DNA of 64,000 nucleotides from Botrimarina colliarenosi. Lineage in GTDB: Bacteria > Planctomycetota > Planctomycetia > Pirellulales > Lacipirellulaceae. The notes beneath the pieces are model-generated. The model did not search any database and was not told the DNA's origin. It worked only from the letters and a program-made list of their open reading frames with translations. The DNA is taken from contig NZ_SJPR01000008.1 of the NCBI RefSeq assembly GCF_007859955.1, forward strand, positions 62,526 through 126,525, given 5' to 3'. Numbering within the stretch: the stretch's first letter is position 1; each line of letters opens with the position of its first letter. The position numbers were made by a program, and so were the translations under genes. Below, piece by piece: positions 54,573 through 62,539 of the stretch.

Positions 54573-55520
54573 ATGGCGGTTCGCTCATCAGCCACCCTCG
54601 TGGCGGCGGTGTTGTACGCGTTTCTCTCGCCGTGCGACGTCCGGGCCGACTGGTTCGGCAGCGGCGACAACCGCTTTGAGATCCCGTTCGTCACGATCGG
54701 TTCGCCAGGCAACGCGGCCGACACGACCGGCGCCCCCAACCCGGCGGGCCGCGTCGATTACACCTACCGCATCGGCAAGTACGAGGTCCCCGAGGAAGCG
54801 GTACGCAAAGCGAATGCCCAGAGCCTTTTGGACGGCGCGCCGCTTGGCATCACGCTCGACACTCGCGGCCCCCAGAAGCCGGCGACGAGCCTGTCGTGGT
54901 TCGAGGCGGCGCGGTTCGTCAACTGGCTCAACGGAGACGTCGGCGCCAGCCCCGCCTACAACTTCGATGCGTCGGGCGAGTTCCAGCTTTGGACGATTGC
55001 CGACCCCGGATACAACGCGGCCAACCCGTTCCGCAACACGCTGGCGCAGTACGTGTTGCCGAGCGTCGATGAGTGGTACAAGGCAGCGTACTACGATCCT
55101 AACCTCGCCATCTGGTGGGACTACACCACGGGGAGCGACACGCCGCCGACTCCTGTGGCGGGTGGGACCGATCCGGGTACCGCAGTGTGGAATCAAACCG
55201 CCGGGCCGGCCGATGTGCAGCTGGCGGGCGGGGAGAGTCCATTCGGGACTATTGGACAAGGAGGGAACGCCTGGGAGTTCGAAGAGACTTCGACCGACCT
55301 TGTCAACTCCGATGCCGAGGAAAGCCGCGGAGTCCGTGGCGCGGAGTACGTAGTCGCTACATCGCCCATTGGTCTTTCCGTCAGCTACCGCAACTCAGGA
55401 CTCCCACCCGCGTTTTTTATGAATGTAGGTTTCCGCATTGCGAGCGTCCCCGAGCCAGCGAGTGCGACGCTACTGTTTGCCGCGTTGTTATTTGGCCGAA
55501 TCTTGCCACAACGCCACTAG
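54573..55520 (+). CDS. SUMF1/formylglycine-enzyme-like exported protein with PEP-CTERM
   Basis: The 315-residue product has a signal peptide (MAVRSSATLVAAVLYAFLSPCDVRA) and an FGE-sulfatase (SUMF1/EgtB/PvdO) fold: VDYTYRIGKYEVP, PATSLSWFEAARFVNWLNG, LPSVDEWYKAAYYDP, GGNAWEFEET, and SVSYRNSG near the end with MNVGFRIASVPEP. The paired cysteines and the usual GNVWEW...RGG substrate features of true formylglycine enzymes are absent or changed (GNAWEFEE), so it is probably a structural homologue rather than an active FGE. It ends in a PEP-CTERM tag (VPEPASATLLFAALLFGRILPQR). Confidence 0.82.
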   Translation: MAVRSSATLVAAVLYAFLSPCDVRADWFGSGDNRFEIPFVTIGSPGNAADTTGAPNPAGRVDYTYRIGKYEVPEEAVRKANAQSLLDGAPLGITLDTRGPQKPATSLSWFEAARFVNWLNGDVGASPAYNFDASGEFQLWTIADPGYNAANPFRNTLAQYVLPSVDEWYKAAYYDPNLAIWWDYTTGSDTPPTPVAGGTDPGTAVWNQTAGPADVQLAGGESPFGTIGQGGNAWEFEETSTDLVNSDAEESRGVRGAEYVVATSPIGLSVSYRNSGLPPAFFMNVGFRIASVPEPASATLLFAALLFGRILPQRH

Positions 55521-55534
55521 CCGGCTCAGCCGGG

Positions 55535-55603
55535 TAGGGTGGGTCAAGACCTACCATGAACGACCAATTGACTCGGCCGCCGGTGGGTCTCGACCCACCC
55601 TAA
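55535..55603. repeat. REP pair (BIME-like) left of the broken transposase
   Basis: TAGGGTGGGTCAAGACCTAC at 55535 is an imperfect palindrome, and GGTGGGTCTCGACCCACC at 55582-55599 is a near-perfect one followed by CTAA. The two are in opposite orientation, like a BIME. They sit immediately next to a REP-associated tyrosine transposase relic. Confidence 0.75.
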
Positions 55604-55616
55604 GTTGTTTGTTGGA

Positions 55617-56168
55617 TCATTCGCATCGGGACCATTCGTCACCGTAGAACTCTTCGCTGCCGCCCCAATCGCTAGAGTACTCACCGGCTCGTACGTAGCG
55701 ATGGAACGATGACCAAGGCCAATCGCTCACTCGCTTCACGAGTCCATGTCGGACCGGGTTGAGGTGGAGGTAGTCAACACAGCGTTTATGATCGCCTTCG
55801 TCGCGAACCGTGTGCTCTTAGAATCGACGTTGCCAGATGGATTGCTCTCTCTTGGCGACGCGACTCGGCGATGGCTTGGGGTCGATCTCGAGCGATTCCG
55901 CGAAGCGAGAAGTAAAAAGCGATTTAATCCGCCGCCAACGGGTCGAAAAATCGGCGTCCCAAGGGGGTAACGTCCAAACAGCGTGCAAATGGTCCGGCAA
56001 CAAGACGATGGCGTCCACAACAAAGGGACGCCGGGCCCGCTCCTCCTCGAACGCTTGCCGTAGCGCTACGCGGGCGCTCCGGCCTGTCAGCAACGGCCGT
56101 CGCTGATCGGTCACCAACGTGAAGAAGAAAGTACCACCGGGAACGGTAACGCGGCGATAGTTGGGCAT
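55617..56168 (-). pseudogene. REP-associated tyrosine transposase (RAYT), one nonsense mutation
   Basis: From ATG 56168 the product runs MPNYRRVTVPGGTFFFTLVTDQRR...LPDHLHAVWTLP (the HUH metal motif is HLH)...SRWRRIKS-type helices to IWQRRF, then a TAA stop at 55818-55820. In the same frame the reading continues EHTVRDEGDHKRCVDYLHLNPVRHGLV...WPWSSFHRYV up to TGA at 55617. YLHLNPVRHGLV contains the expected catalytic Tyr, and WPWSSF is the conserved C-terminal motif of RAYTs. So one in-frame stop splits an otherwise complete Y1-type gene of 183 codons. Either the transposase is dead, or the stop is read through. The flanking REP palindromes are its probable substrates. Confidence 0.85.
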
Positions 56169-56210
56169 GCCGCCAAACTAGCTGCGAGCTTCCGGGAAGC
56201 AAGCGGGAAT

Positions 56211-56321
56211 CGGGTCACGACCCACCGTGAATCGCCAAGGGACTTTGGCTCTACCCAAGTTGGGCTCCGGTGGGTCTCGACCCACCCTACTCAGCTGCCG
56301 GTGGTTCGCGATCCACCCTAC
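56211..56321. repeat. Three REP palindromes right of the broken transposase
   Basis: CGGGTCACGACCCACCG (56211-56227), GGTGGGTCTCGACCCACC (56269-56286, then CTAC) and GGTGGTTCGCGATCCACC (56300-56317, then CTAC) share one design with the pair at 55535-55603. The last overlaps the 3' end of the serine hydrolase gene by a few bases. Confidence 0.75.
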
Positions 56322-57448
56322 TCTATCGCCCCCACCACCGCTCCCGCGGCGATCGCGCCAACGCGGCCGGCGGTTTCGTTCGCGTTCCCCTTGCCGTCCG
56401 GGTGCAGGCGGTTCGAGAGGAAGATCACGTAGAGGTCGAGGCCCGGGTCGATCCACATCGCCGTGCCGGTGAAACCGCCGTGGCCGAACGCGCGCGGCGT
56501 CATCGTCTCGCCTCGGTTCGACGAGTAGCCGCTCGCCATGTCCCAGCCGGCCGCGCGGAGCTGATCGCCCGGCACGTTGCGCGGCCTTGTCATCTCGGCG
56601 ACGGTCGCTGCGCCGAGCACCCGGACGCCGTTGAGCTCGCCGCCGTGCAGCATCATGCGGGCGTACAGCGCGAGGTCTTCGGCAGTGCTGAACAGGCCGG
56701 CGTGGCCGGCGACGCCGTCGAGCAGGGCTGCCCGTGGGTCGTGAACCTCGCCGACGAGCATCTTGCCGTCGCGCGGCTCGCTCGCCGCGGCGCGAGCCGC
56801 AAGCTCCGCCGGCGGCAGGTAGCCGGTCTCGGTCATGCCGAGCGGGCGGTAGACCTCGTCGCGGGCGAACTCGTTGAGCGGCTTGCCGCCGGCGCGCTCG
56901 ACGATCTTGCCGAGCAGCTCGAAGTTGACGTCGGAGTACTGGAATCGCGACCCCGGCGGGTGCTGCGGCGTGAGACCGAACAACCGCCGCCACGCCTCGT
57001 CGACGCCGTGTTGGTAGTCCTTGATCGAGTTGTCGGGGACGTAGCCCGACTGGTGCGTCAGCAGGCTTTCGACGGTGATCTGCTCGCCGTGCGCGCCGTC
57101 GATCTCGGGCAGGTACTTGTTGATCGAGTCACGCAACCGGACCTGGCCCCGCTCCACCAGCACCATGATGCTGGTGGCGGTCGCTACCGGCTTGGTGAGC
57201 GACGCCATGTCGAACACGGTGTCGGTCGTCATGGCGTGATGCTCGGGGACGACTTGGCGGTTGCCGAACGCCTCGAGATAGGCGACGCCGTCCCCCGTGC
57301 CGATGGCGACGACACAGCCGGCGAACTCGCCCGCTGCGAGCGACTCGGCGACGCGGTCGGCGATCGGGGCGAGCCGTTCGACGGCGATCTCCGCTTGGGT
57401 CGAGGTCGCGGCGAGGAGCAGGCAGAGCGTCGAGAGGGGTCGTGTCAT
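56318..57448 (-). CDS. Serine hydrolase (class C beta-lactamase / DD-peptidase-like)
   Basis: The 376-residue protein has a signal peptide (MTRPLSTLCLLLAATSTQA) and the serine penicillin-recognising fold: SxxK in FDMASLTKPVA near residue 82, FQYSDVNFELLG (YSxN-like second motif, with Asp in the usual place of Gly/Asn) and GHGGFTGTAMWIDP (H-x-G third motif). It could be a D,D-peptidase, esterase or amidase acting on peptidoglycan fragments. In Bacillus subtilis a relative, YbbE, is encoded next to MurQ and related salvage genes, matching this context. Its ATG overlaps the stop of the symporter gene (ATGA), so the two are coupled. Confidence 0.88.
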   Translation of the reverse strand: MTRPLSTLCLLLAATSTQAEIAVERLAPIADRVAESLAAGEFAGCVVAIGTGDGVAYLEAFGNRQVVPEHHAMTTDTVFDMASLTKPVATATSIMVLVERGQVRLRDSINKYLPEIDGAHGEQITVESLLTHQSGYVPDNSIKDYQHGVDEAWRRLFGLTPQHPPGSRFQYSDVNFELLGKIVERAGGKPLNEFARDEVYRPLGMTETGYLPPAELAARAAASEPRDGKMLVGEVHDPRAALLDGVAGHAGLFSTAEDLALYARMMLHGGELNGVRVLGAATVAEMTRPRNVPGDQLRAAGWDMASGYSSNRGETMTPRAFGHGGFTGTAMWIDPGLDLYVIFLSNRLHPDGKGNANETAGRVGAIAAGAVVGAIE

Positions 57449-58971
57449 GTGGGGTCCGCGGGCTTTCGTTCGAGCAGGAAGGCGGCCGCGTAACCGGCGG
57501 CGAGGGTCGTCGTGGAAGCGATCAGAGCGTTCCAGGTCCAATGGACGCGGTCGTCGGGCTCGGAGATCGCGTTCCAACTGAACAGCGCCACGCCGGCGAG
57601 CACGCCGGCCGCCAACGCGACGCCGGCGGTCACTGGCCGCGACTTGCCGCGGAGGATGCCCAGGGCGAAGAGCCCGACGAGCACCCCGGTGGTGAAGCCG
57701 GCGATCGATAGCACCAGATTAATCACCGACGACTCGAGGTTCGTAGAGTAGGCGCCGATCGCCACGGCGGCCTGGAGCAAAGCAAAGACGATGGTGGCGG
57801 CTTGCGCGATGCGCACCGAGTCAGCGCCTTTGGCGCCAATCAAGGGACGGAGCACGTCGCGCACGGCGACGCCGGCCGACGAGTTCAGCGAGCTCGAGAG
57901 CGTCGACATCGCGGCGGCGATCACCGCGGCGAAGAGCAATCCGCGGATCCCGACCGGCGTGTTGTTCGCCAAGAAGGCGGCAAACGCCTGGTCGCCGGTG
58001 AGTCCTTCGGCGCCGGGCGCCGCGGCGTAGAACGTCGCCAGACCGACGCCGATCAGCAGGAACAGCAGGAACTGCATCGCCACCAGCGGGCCGCTCAGCC
58101 CCAGGGCGATCGCCGCACTCCGCCGCGACCGCGCGCAGAGGTAGCGTTGCACCATCAGATGATCGACGCCGTGCGTCGCTAGCGATAGGATCGCGCCGCC
58201 GATGAGCCCCGACCAGAAGGTCATCCGGCCGCCGAAGACGCCGAGGTCAAAATCGAACAGGTGGAACCGGCCGGTTTCGGTGCCGAAGTCGTAAATCGCC
58301 CCGACGCCGCCGGGGACCGCCTGCACGATCAGCCACGCCGCGATCAGGGCGCCGGTGGTGTAAACAGTCAGCTGGACGGCGTCGTTCCAGACGACCGAGG
58401 CGACACCCCCGAGGGTGGCGTAAATGGCGGTCGCTACGGTGATCGCCGCGACACAAGACGGCAGGTCCCAGCCGAGGGCCTGCTGCAACGCCAGCCCGGT
58501 CAAGAAGAGCCGGAGCCCGTCCGCAAAGGTCCGGCAGAGGAGGAACAACACCGAGGCGGCCTGTCGGACGCCGGGGCCGAACCGTTCCTCAAGCACCTCG
58601 TAGGCGGTAAAGGCCTGGCCGCGGAAAAACTCGGGCAGAAGGAGGCCAATAACCAGCAGTCGCCCGACGATATACCCCAGAGTGATTTGGAGGAACGTGA
58701 GGTCGCCGCCTTGCACAAAAGATTGCCCCGGCAGACTCAGGAACGTAACCGTGCTGGTTTCGGTCGCGATGATCGACATCAGCAACACTGGCCAGGCGAC
58801 GTTGCGTCCCCCCAGCAGGTACCCCTCGGCGGTCTGCGACCCCTTCCGGGGCCAGGCGCCCCAGACCACCGTGGCCAGCAGGTAAACGGCCAAAATGGCC
58901 AGATCGGTCGGCGCAAGAGCCGCCCCGAGAAGCGGAGTCGATAGCAGTGGCGAAGAAGTCGCGTAAATCAT
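57445..58971 (-). CDS. Sodium:solute symporter (SSS family), MurNAc-cluster
   Basis: The 508-residue protein has about 13 transmembrane helices. TM1 is LAILAVYLLATVVWGAW; GYLLGGRNVAWPVLLMSIIATETSTVTFLSLPG is the conserved SSS N-terminal motif with the Na+/substrate helix; AAVIAAAMSTLSSSLNSSAGV near residue 365 is the Na2-site TM8. Its position between the coupled serine hydrolase and the divergent murQ suggests import of anhydroMurNAc, MurNAc or a muropeptide sugar (inference; family members carry many solutes). The ATG at 58971 starts MIYATSSPLLST. Confidence 0.9.
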   Translation of the reverse strand: MIYATSSPLLSTPLLGAALAPTDLAILAVYLLATVVWGAWPRKGSQTAEGYLLGGRNVAWPVLLMSIIATETSTVTFLSLPGQSFVQGGDLTFLQITLGYIVGRLLVIGLLLPEFFRGQAFTAYEVLEERFGPGVRQAASVLFLLCRTFADGLRLFLTGLALQQALGWDLPSCVAAITVATAIYATLGGVASVVWNDAVQLTVYTTGALIAAWLIVQAVPGGVGAIYDFGTETGRFHLFDFDLGVFGGRMTFWSGLIGGAILSLATHGVDHLMVQRYLCARSRRSAAIALGLSGPLVAMQFLLFLLIGVGLATFYAAAPGAEGLTGDQAFAAFLANNTPVGIRGLLFAAVIAAAMSTLSSSLNSSAGVAVRDVLRPLIGAKGADSVRIAQAATIVFALLQAAVAIGAYSTNLESSVINLVLSIAGFTTGVLVGLFALGILRGKSRPVTAGVALAAGVLAGVALFSWNAISEPDDRVHWTWNALIASTTTLAAGYAAAFLLERKPADPT

Positions 58972-59080
58972 TCGTTTCCGTCAAAGAATAGTAGTTGTAG
59001 CCCTACTGCCGGAGTAAACAGCGCAATCGTGTCACGCAACTGCGCATCCGAGCCCCCGCTGCCTGTCCCCGATCTGTAGA

Positions 59081-60097
59081 GTGTCTCTTGATGGACGCAC
59101 CGCTGAATACTGGAATACTGTTGGTCAAGATAACGCCCGCCACGTGACGGCGCCCGCCAAGGCATTGGCGGGGCATCGGACTCATGGGCCTCACTTCGAG
59201 CCCGTGCGGCTCGATCATCTGACGACCGAAGCCCGGAACCCCGCGTCCGAAACGCTCGACGGTCTGACCACCGTTGAGATGGTCCGGGTCATGAACTCCG
59301 AGGACGCCCGCGTCGCCGAGGCGGTGGGTCGCGAGGCCGAGGCGATCGCCACGGTGGTCGACGTGGTCGCCGATCGGCTGAAGCGCGGCGGCCGGCTCAT
59401 TTACACCGGCGCCGGCACGTCGGGCCGGCTCGGCGTCTTGGACGCTTCGGAGTGTCCCCCCACGTTCAATACCGACCCCTCGATGGTCGTCGGCATCATT
59501 GCCGGCGGCGTGCAGGCGCTAACGACCGCCGTCGAAGGCGCCGAAGACAGCCCCGAGTTGGGCGCCTCGGACCTCGAAGCGATCGGCCTCGGGCCGAACG
59601 ACGTGCTCGTCGGCATCGCCACGAGCGGCCGCACCCCCTACGTCGTCGGCGGGCTGCGCTACGCCCGCAAGGTTGGCGCCTACACGGTCGCCCTCAGCTG
59701 TAATGCGGCCGCCGAGATCATCGAGATGGCCGACACGGCGATCACGCCGGTGGTTGGCCCCGAGGTCTTGAGTGGTTCGACCCGACTGAAAGCGGGGACG
59801 GCCACCAAGTTGGTCCTCAACACGATCACGACCGGCGCGATGGTCCGGCTCGGTAAGACCTTCGGCAACCTGATGGTCGACCTCCGGCCGACGAACTCCA
59901 AGTTGCACAGCCGGGCGGTGCGGATCGTTCAGCAAGCGACCGGGATCGACGCCGCCGCCGCCCAGGCGATGTTGACGGCGTGCGGTGGCGAGGTGAAATT
60001 GGCGATTGTCGCCCAGCTTGCCGACGTCAGCCCCGAGGAGGCGCAGACCCGCCTCGCCGAGTGCGGCGGCCTTGTCCGCAAGTCGATTCGGCGCTAG
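59081..60097 (+). CDS. murQ: N-acetylmuramic acid 6-phosphate etherase
   Basis: MurQ cleaves the lactyl ether of MurNAc-6-phosphate to GlcNAc-6-phosphate and D-lactate. The product has the SIS fold with LIYTGAGTSGRLGVLDASECPPTF, including the catalytic Glu (SECPPT), then GVQALTTAVEGAEDSPELG, GIATSGRTPYVVGGL and LSGSTRLKAGTATKLVLN. The C-terminus carries the GKTFGNLMVDLRPTNSKLHSRAVRIV UBA-like tail. The true start is uncertain: GTG 59081 is the outer limit (338 residues), while GTG 59144 or TTG 59165 would give 317 or 310, nearer the usual 300; similarity begins at HFEPVRLDHLTTEARNP. The divergent symporter starts about 110 bp away, so they may share control. Confidence 0.93.
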   Translation: MSLDGRTAEYWNTVGQDNARHVTAPAKALAGHRTHGPHFEPVRLDHLTTEARNPASETLDGLTTVEMVRVMNSEDARVAEAVGREAEAIATVVDVVADRLKRGGRLIYTGAGTSGRLGVLDASECPPTFNTDPSMVVGIIAGGVQALTTAVEGAEDSPELGASDLEAIGLGPNDVLVGIATSGRTPYVVGGLRYARKVGAYTVALSCNAAAEIIEMADTAITPVVGPEVLSGSTRLKAGTATKLVLNTITTGAMVRLGKTFGNLMVDLRPTNSKLHSRAVRIVQQATGIDAAAAQAMLTACGGEVKLAIVAQLADVSPEEAQTRLAECGGLVRKSIRR

Positions 60098-60131
60098 TCC
60101 CCGCCACTTCTACGCCCCTGATGAGGACCCT

Positions 60132-61049
60132 TTGAAGCACGTGCTCGGGGTCGATGGCGGCGGCGCCAAGACGTCCGCCCGCTTACTGAGCGTGGGGCCA
60201 TCCGGCCGTTTGTGCTTGCTGGGGTCCGGTCTCGCCGGCGGCTCGAACCCGCTGAGCGTCGGCTGGGACGCCGCGCAATCCGCCATCGGCCAGGCGATCG
60301 CCGCCGCCACCGAACAGGCGGGCGCCGCGCCCGACGCCGCGGTGCTGGCGATCGCCGGCTGCGCGTCGCCCTCGGCGCGCGAGCGCCTCGACGCCTGGGC
60401 CCAGACACAAGGCTTCGCTCCGCGGCTGGCGGTCGTCCCCGACACCGAGCCGCTGCTCGCCACGGTCCCCGCCGGCGAATCGGCGATCGGCCTGATCGCC
60501 GGCACCGGCACGGCCGCCTTGGTCCGCCGCACCGACGGGACCACCGAGGTCGTCGGCGGCTGGGGCTATCTGATCGACGATGCCGGCAGCGGCTACGCCG
60601 TGGGTCGCGACGCGTTACGGCACGTCGCGCTCCGCGCCGACCGCGGTGAGCCGGCCGACGCGTTGACCGAGGCGTTGCTCCTCCACGCAGGCGTCGGGTC
60701 GCCGCCCGAGCTGAAGGGGGCGCTCTACGGGGCGGCCGACCCCCGCGGATGGGCGGCCCGGTTGGCGCCGATGGTCTTAGGACTCGCGGCGAGCGGCGAC
60801 CCCATCGCCATCCAAATCGCCACCGAGAACGCGGCGGCATTGGCCGCCCTCGCTCGCCATACGGCGTTGCGGGTGGGACCCGACGACCGCCCCCGGGTGC
60901 GGCTTGCGGGCGGCCTCGCGGTCGGTTCGCCCCTCTACCGGAGCGGCGTGATCGAACAACTCGTCGCGGCGGGCTGGGCGCCGAGCCAGGTCACGCTAGC
61001 CGGCGACGCGGCCTGCGCGTGCGGACAACTGGCGGCGCGTCTGGGCTGA
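60132..61049 (+). CDS. BadF/BadG/BcrA/BcrD-family amino-sugar kinase (MurK/NagK-like)
   Basis: The 305-residue ASKHA-fold kinase has phosphate-1 motif VLGVDGGGAKTSARLL, SNPLSVGWDAA, GCASPSARERL, a phosphate-2 region GLIAGTGTAALVRR, GWGYLIDDAGSGYAVGRDALR and the adenosine motif VRLAGGLAVGSP. The family includes human NAGK and clostridial MurK, which phosphorylate GlcNAc and MurNAc. Lying 34 bp after murQ, it most likely makes MurNAc-6-phosphate (or GlcNAc-6-phosphate) for the same pathway. A TTG start at 60132 has GAGG five bases upstream; the frame reaches further upstream into murQ but is not family-like. Confidence 0.85.
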   Translation: MKHVLGVDGGGAKTSARLLSVGPSGRLCLLGSGLAGGSNPLSVGWDAAQSAIGQAIAAATEQAGAAPDAAVLAIAGCASPSARERLDAWAQTQGFAPRLAVVPDTEPLLATVPAGESAIGLIAGTGTAALVRRTDGTTEVVGGWGYLIDDAGSGYAVGRDALRHVALRADRGEPADALTEALLLHAGVGSPPELKGALYGAADPRGWAARLAPMVLGLAASGDPIAIQIATENAAALAALARHTALRVGPDDRPRVRLAGGLAVGSPLYRSGVIEQLVAAGWAPSQVTLAGDAACACGQLAARLG

Positions 61050-61097
61050 GGGCCGGCGCCGTGTAGCCAACGACTCTGCGAAGAGCGTGATCGCCGC

Positions 61098-62183
61098 TTA
61101 AAGCGTAATCGCGCCGCCGCTGAGGGGCTCGCTGCATCCGGTCGTCTCGGGGACCGTGATCGGCAGCTGCCGCATCCGTCGGACCGCCAGCCAAGCGAAG
61201 CATTCCGCCTCGAGGGTCTCGCTGCTGAGCTTGCGGTCTTCGACCCGATGGACCTCGGCGAAGTGCTCGGCCAGCATCGACATGATGACCGGGTGCTTGA
61301 CTCCGCCGCCGGTCACCCAGAGGGTTTTCGGCTTCTTGGGGAGTCGCGCGACGGCGCCGGCCACCGCCCGAACCGTCACGGCGCAGAGCGTCGCGGCGCC
61401 ATCCTCGACCGTGAGGGTCGAGACATCGACATGGTCGAAGTCGTAGCGGTCGGCCGCTTTCGGGAGGGGCCGGGCGAAGAAAGGCGCGGAGAGGGCTTCG
61501 GCGACCAGCGGCTCGTTGACCCGCCCGGCGCCGGCGAGGATGCCGTCGGAGTCGTGGGGCAGATCGGCCATCTCTTGCGCCCACTCGTCGAGAAGGCCGC
61601 AACCGGGACCCGTATCGCCGGCGATGAGAGCGCCGTCTTCTCCGAGCCAAGTGACGTTCGCGACCCCCCCCAGATTGAGGACCACGAGCGGTTTGTCGTA
61701 AGTGTCGAAGAGGGCGCGGTGGAACATGGCCGCCAGCGGCGCCCCTTGCCCGCCGCCCGCGATGTCATTGCGGCGGAAGTCGGAGACCACCTTGAGGCCC
61801 GTGCTGTGGGCCAGTTGCCAGGGATTGCCGATCTGGCACGTCAGGCATTCGTCGGGGATGTGCCGGATGGTGTGGCCATGGAACCCGACGACCTCGGCCC
61901 GCTTCCCCTCGGCCGGATGCTGCTTGATCAGCTGGGCGACGGCGTCGGCGTGGACCTGCGTGAGCTCCTTCTCGAGCCGGAGCATGTCGCTGGTCGGCAT
62001 GTCGTGCTGAGAAGCCTCGAGCAACCGGTGTCGCAGATCCTCTTCGTACGGGACCGTCAGGCCGCCAATGACGGTAATCGAGGCTTCCCCGTCGGTTTGA
62101 ACCAAGGCGGCATCGACTCCATCGGCGGAGGTGCCACTCATCAAACCAATAGCCGTGATCGTTTTTGCGCTCAACGTGTCCAC
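61098..62183 (-). CDS. anmK: Anhydro-N-acetylmuramic acid kinase
   Basis: AnmK opens and phosphorylates 1,6-anhydroMurNAc to MurNAc-6-phosphate, the substrate of MurQ. The 361-residue product has intact motifs: IGLMSGTSADGVDAAL (phosphate loop), VGFHGHTIRH, GNPWQLAHSTGLKVVSDFR, VLNLGGVANVTW, AGDTGPGCGLLDEW with the catalytic Asp, and LWVTGGGVKHP. It is convergent with the MurK-like gene (48 bp apart) and divergent from the XylR-type regulator. A TTG one codon upstream (62186) is an alternative start. Compare the degenerate paralogue at 21745-22824. Confidence 0.95.
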   Translation of the reverse strand: MDTLSAKTITAIGLMSGTSADGVDAALVQTDGEASITVIGGLTVPYEEDLRHRLLEASQHDMPTSDMLRLEKELTQVHADAVAQLIKQHPAEGKRAEVVGFHGHTIRHIPDECLTCQIGNPWQLAHSTGLKVVSDFRRNDIAGGGQGAPLAAMFHRALFDTYDKPLVVLNLGGVANVTWLGEDGALIAGDTGPGCGLLDEWAQEMADLPHDSDGILAGAGRVNEPLVAEALSAPFFARPLPKAADRYDFDHVDVSTLTVEDGAATLCAVTVRAVAGAVARLPKKPKTLWVTGGGVKHPVIMSMLAEHFAEVHRVEDRKLSSETLEAECFAWLAVRRMRQLPITVPETTGCSEPLSGGAITL

Positions 62184-62539
62184 CAACCGGTTAAATCAGC
62201 TCTCGCCATCCGCTGCGACAGGCGGCTAAAGCAAGCGTAGGCGCGACTCGGCTCTAATGCCCCCCTGCCCGACGCCAGGATGTGGCCAACCGAACCGGTT
62301 TTGCCGGTCAATTGGTCCGCTAACGACGCCGTTTTCGGAGAAAACGGCGTCGTTCTGCGCAAAGGGACGTCGCGCCGGTTAGGATGGGAGTTTCTACCCC
62401 GGTTCAACGCAGCACAAGGCGTGCCGCCGAATCGGGCGCAAATGTGAGGTTTTTCAGCGCTGGCTTTGGGAACTCGGTCGGTCGTCCCGCCCGAGTTTGT
62501 GATCCGGCGCCTGTAGCCGTGCCTGTTGAGGGGCCTGCT
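62184..62539. promoter_or_regulatory. Divergent anmK-regulator control region
   Basis: The 356-bp gap holds both promoters. A perfect 15-bp stem with a 3-base loop spans 62322-62354 (AACGACGCCGTTTTC, GGA, then its reverse complement). AACCGGTT palindromes occur at 62185-62192 and 62293-62300, with further CCGGT half-sites (TTGCCGGTCAATTGG). These are candidate operators for the adjacent XylR-type regulator. Confidence 0.5.

Noticed and set aside
54573..55520. Active formylglycine-generating enzyme
   Set aside because: The SUMF1-like fold is visible, but the catalytic cysteines and the usual GNVWEW motif are missing; no sulfatase gene is adjacent.
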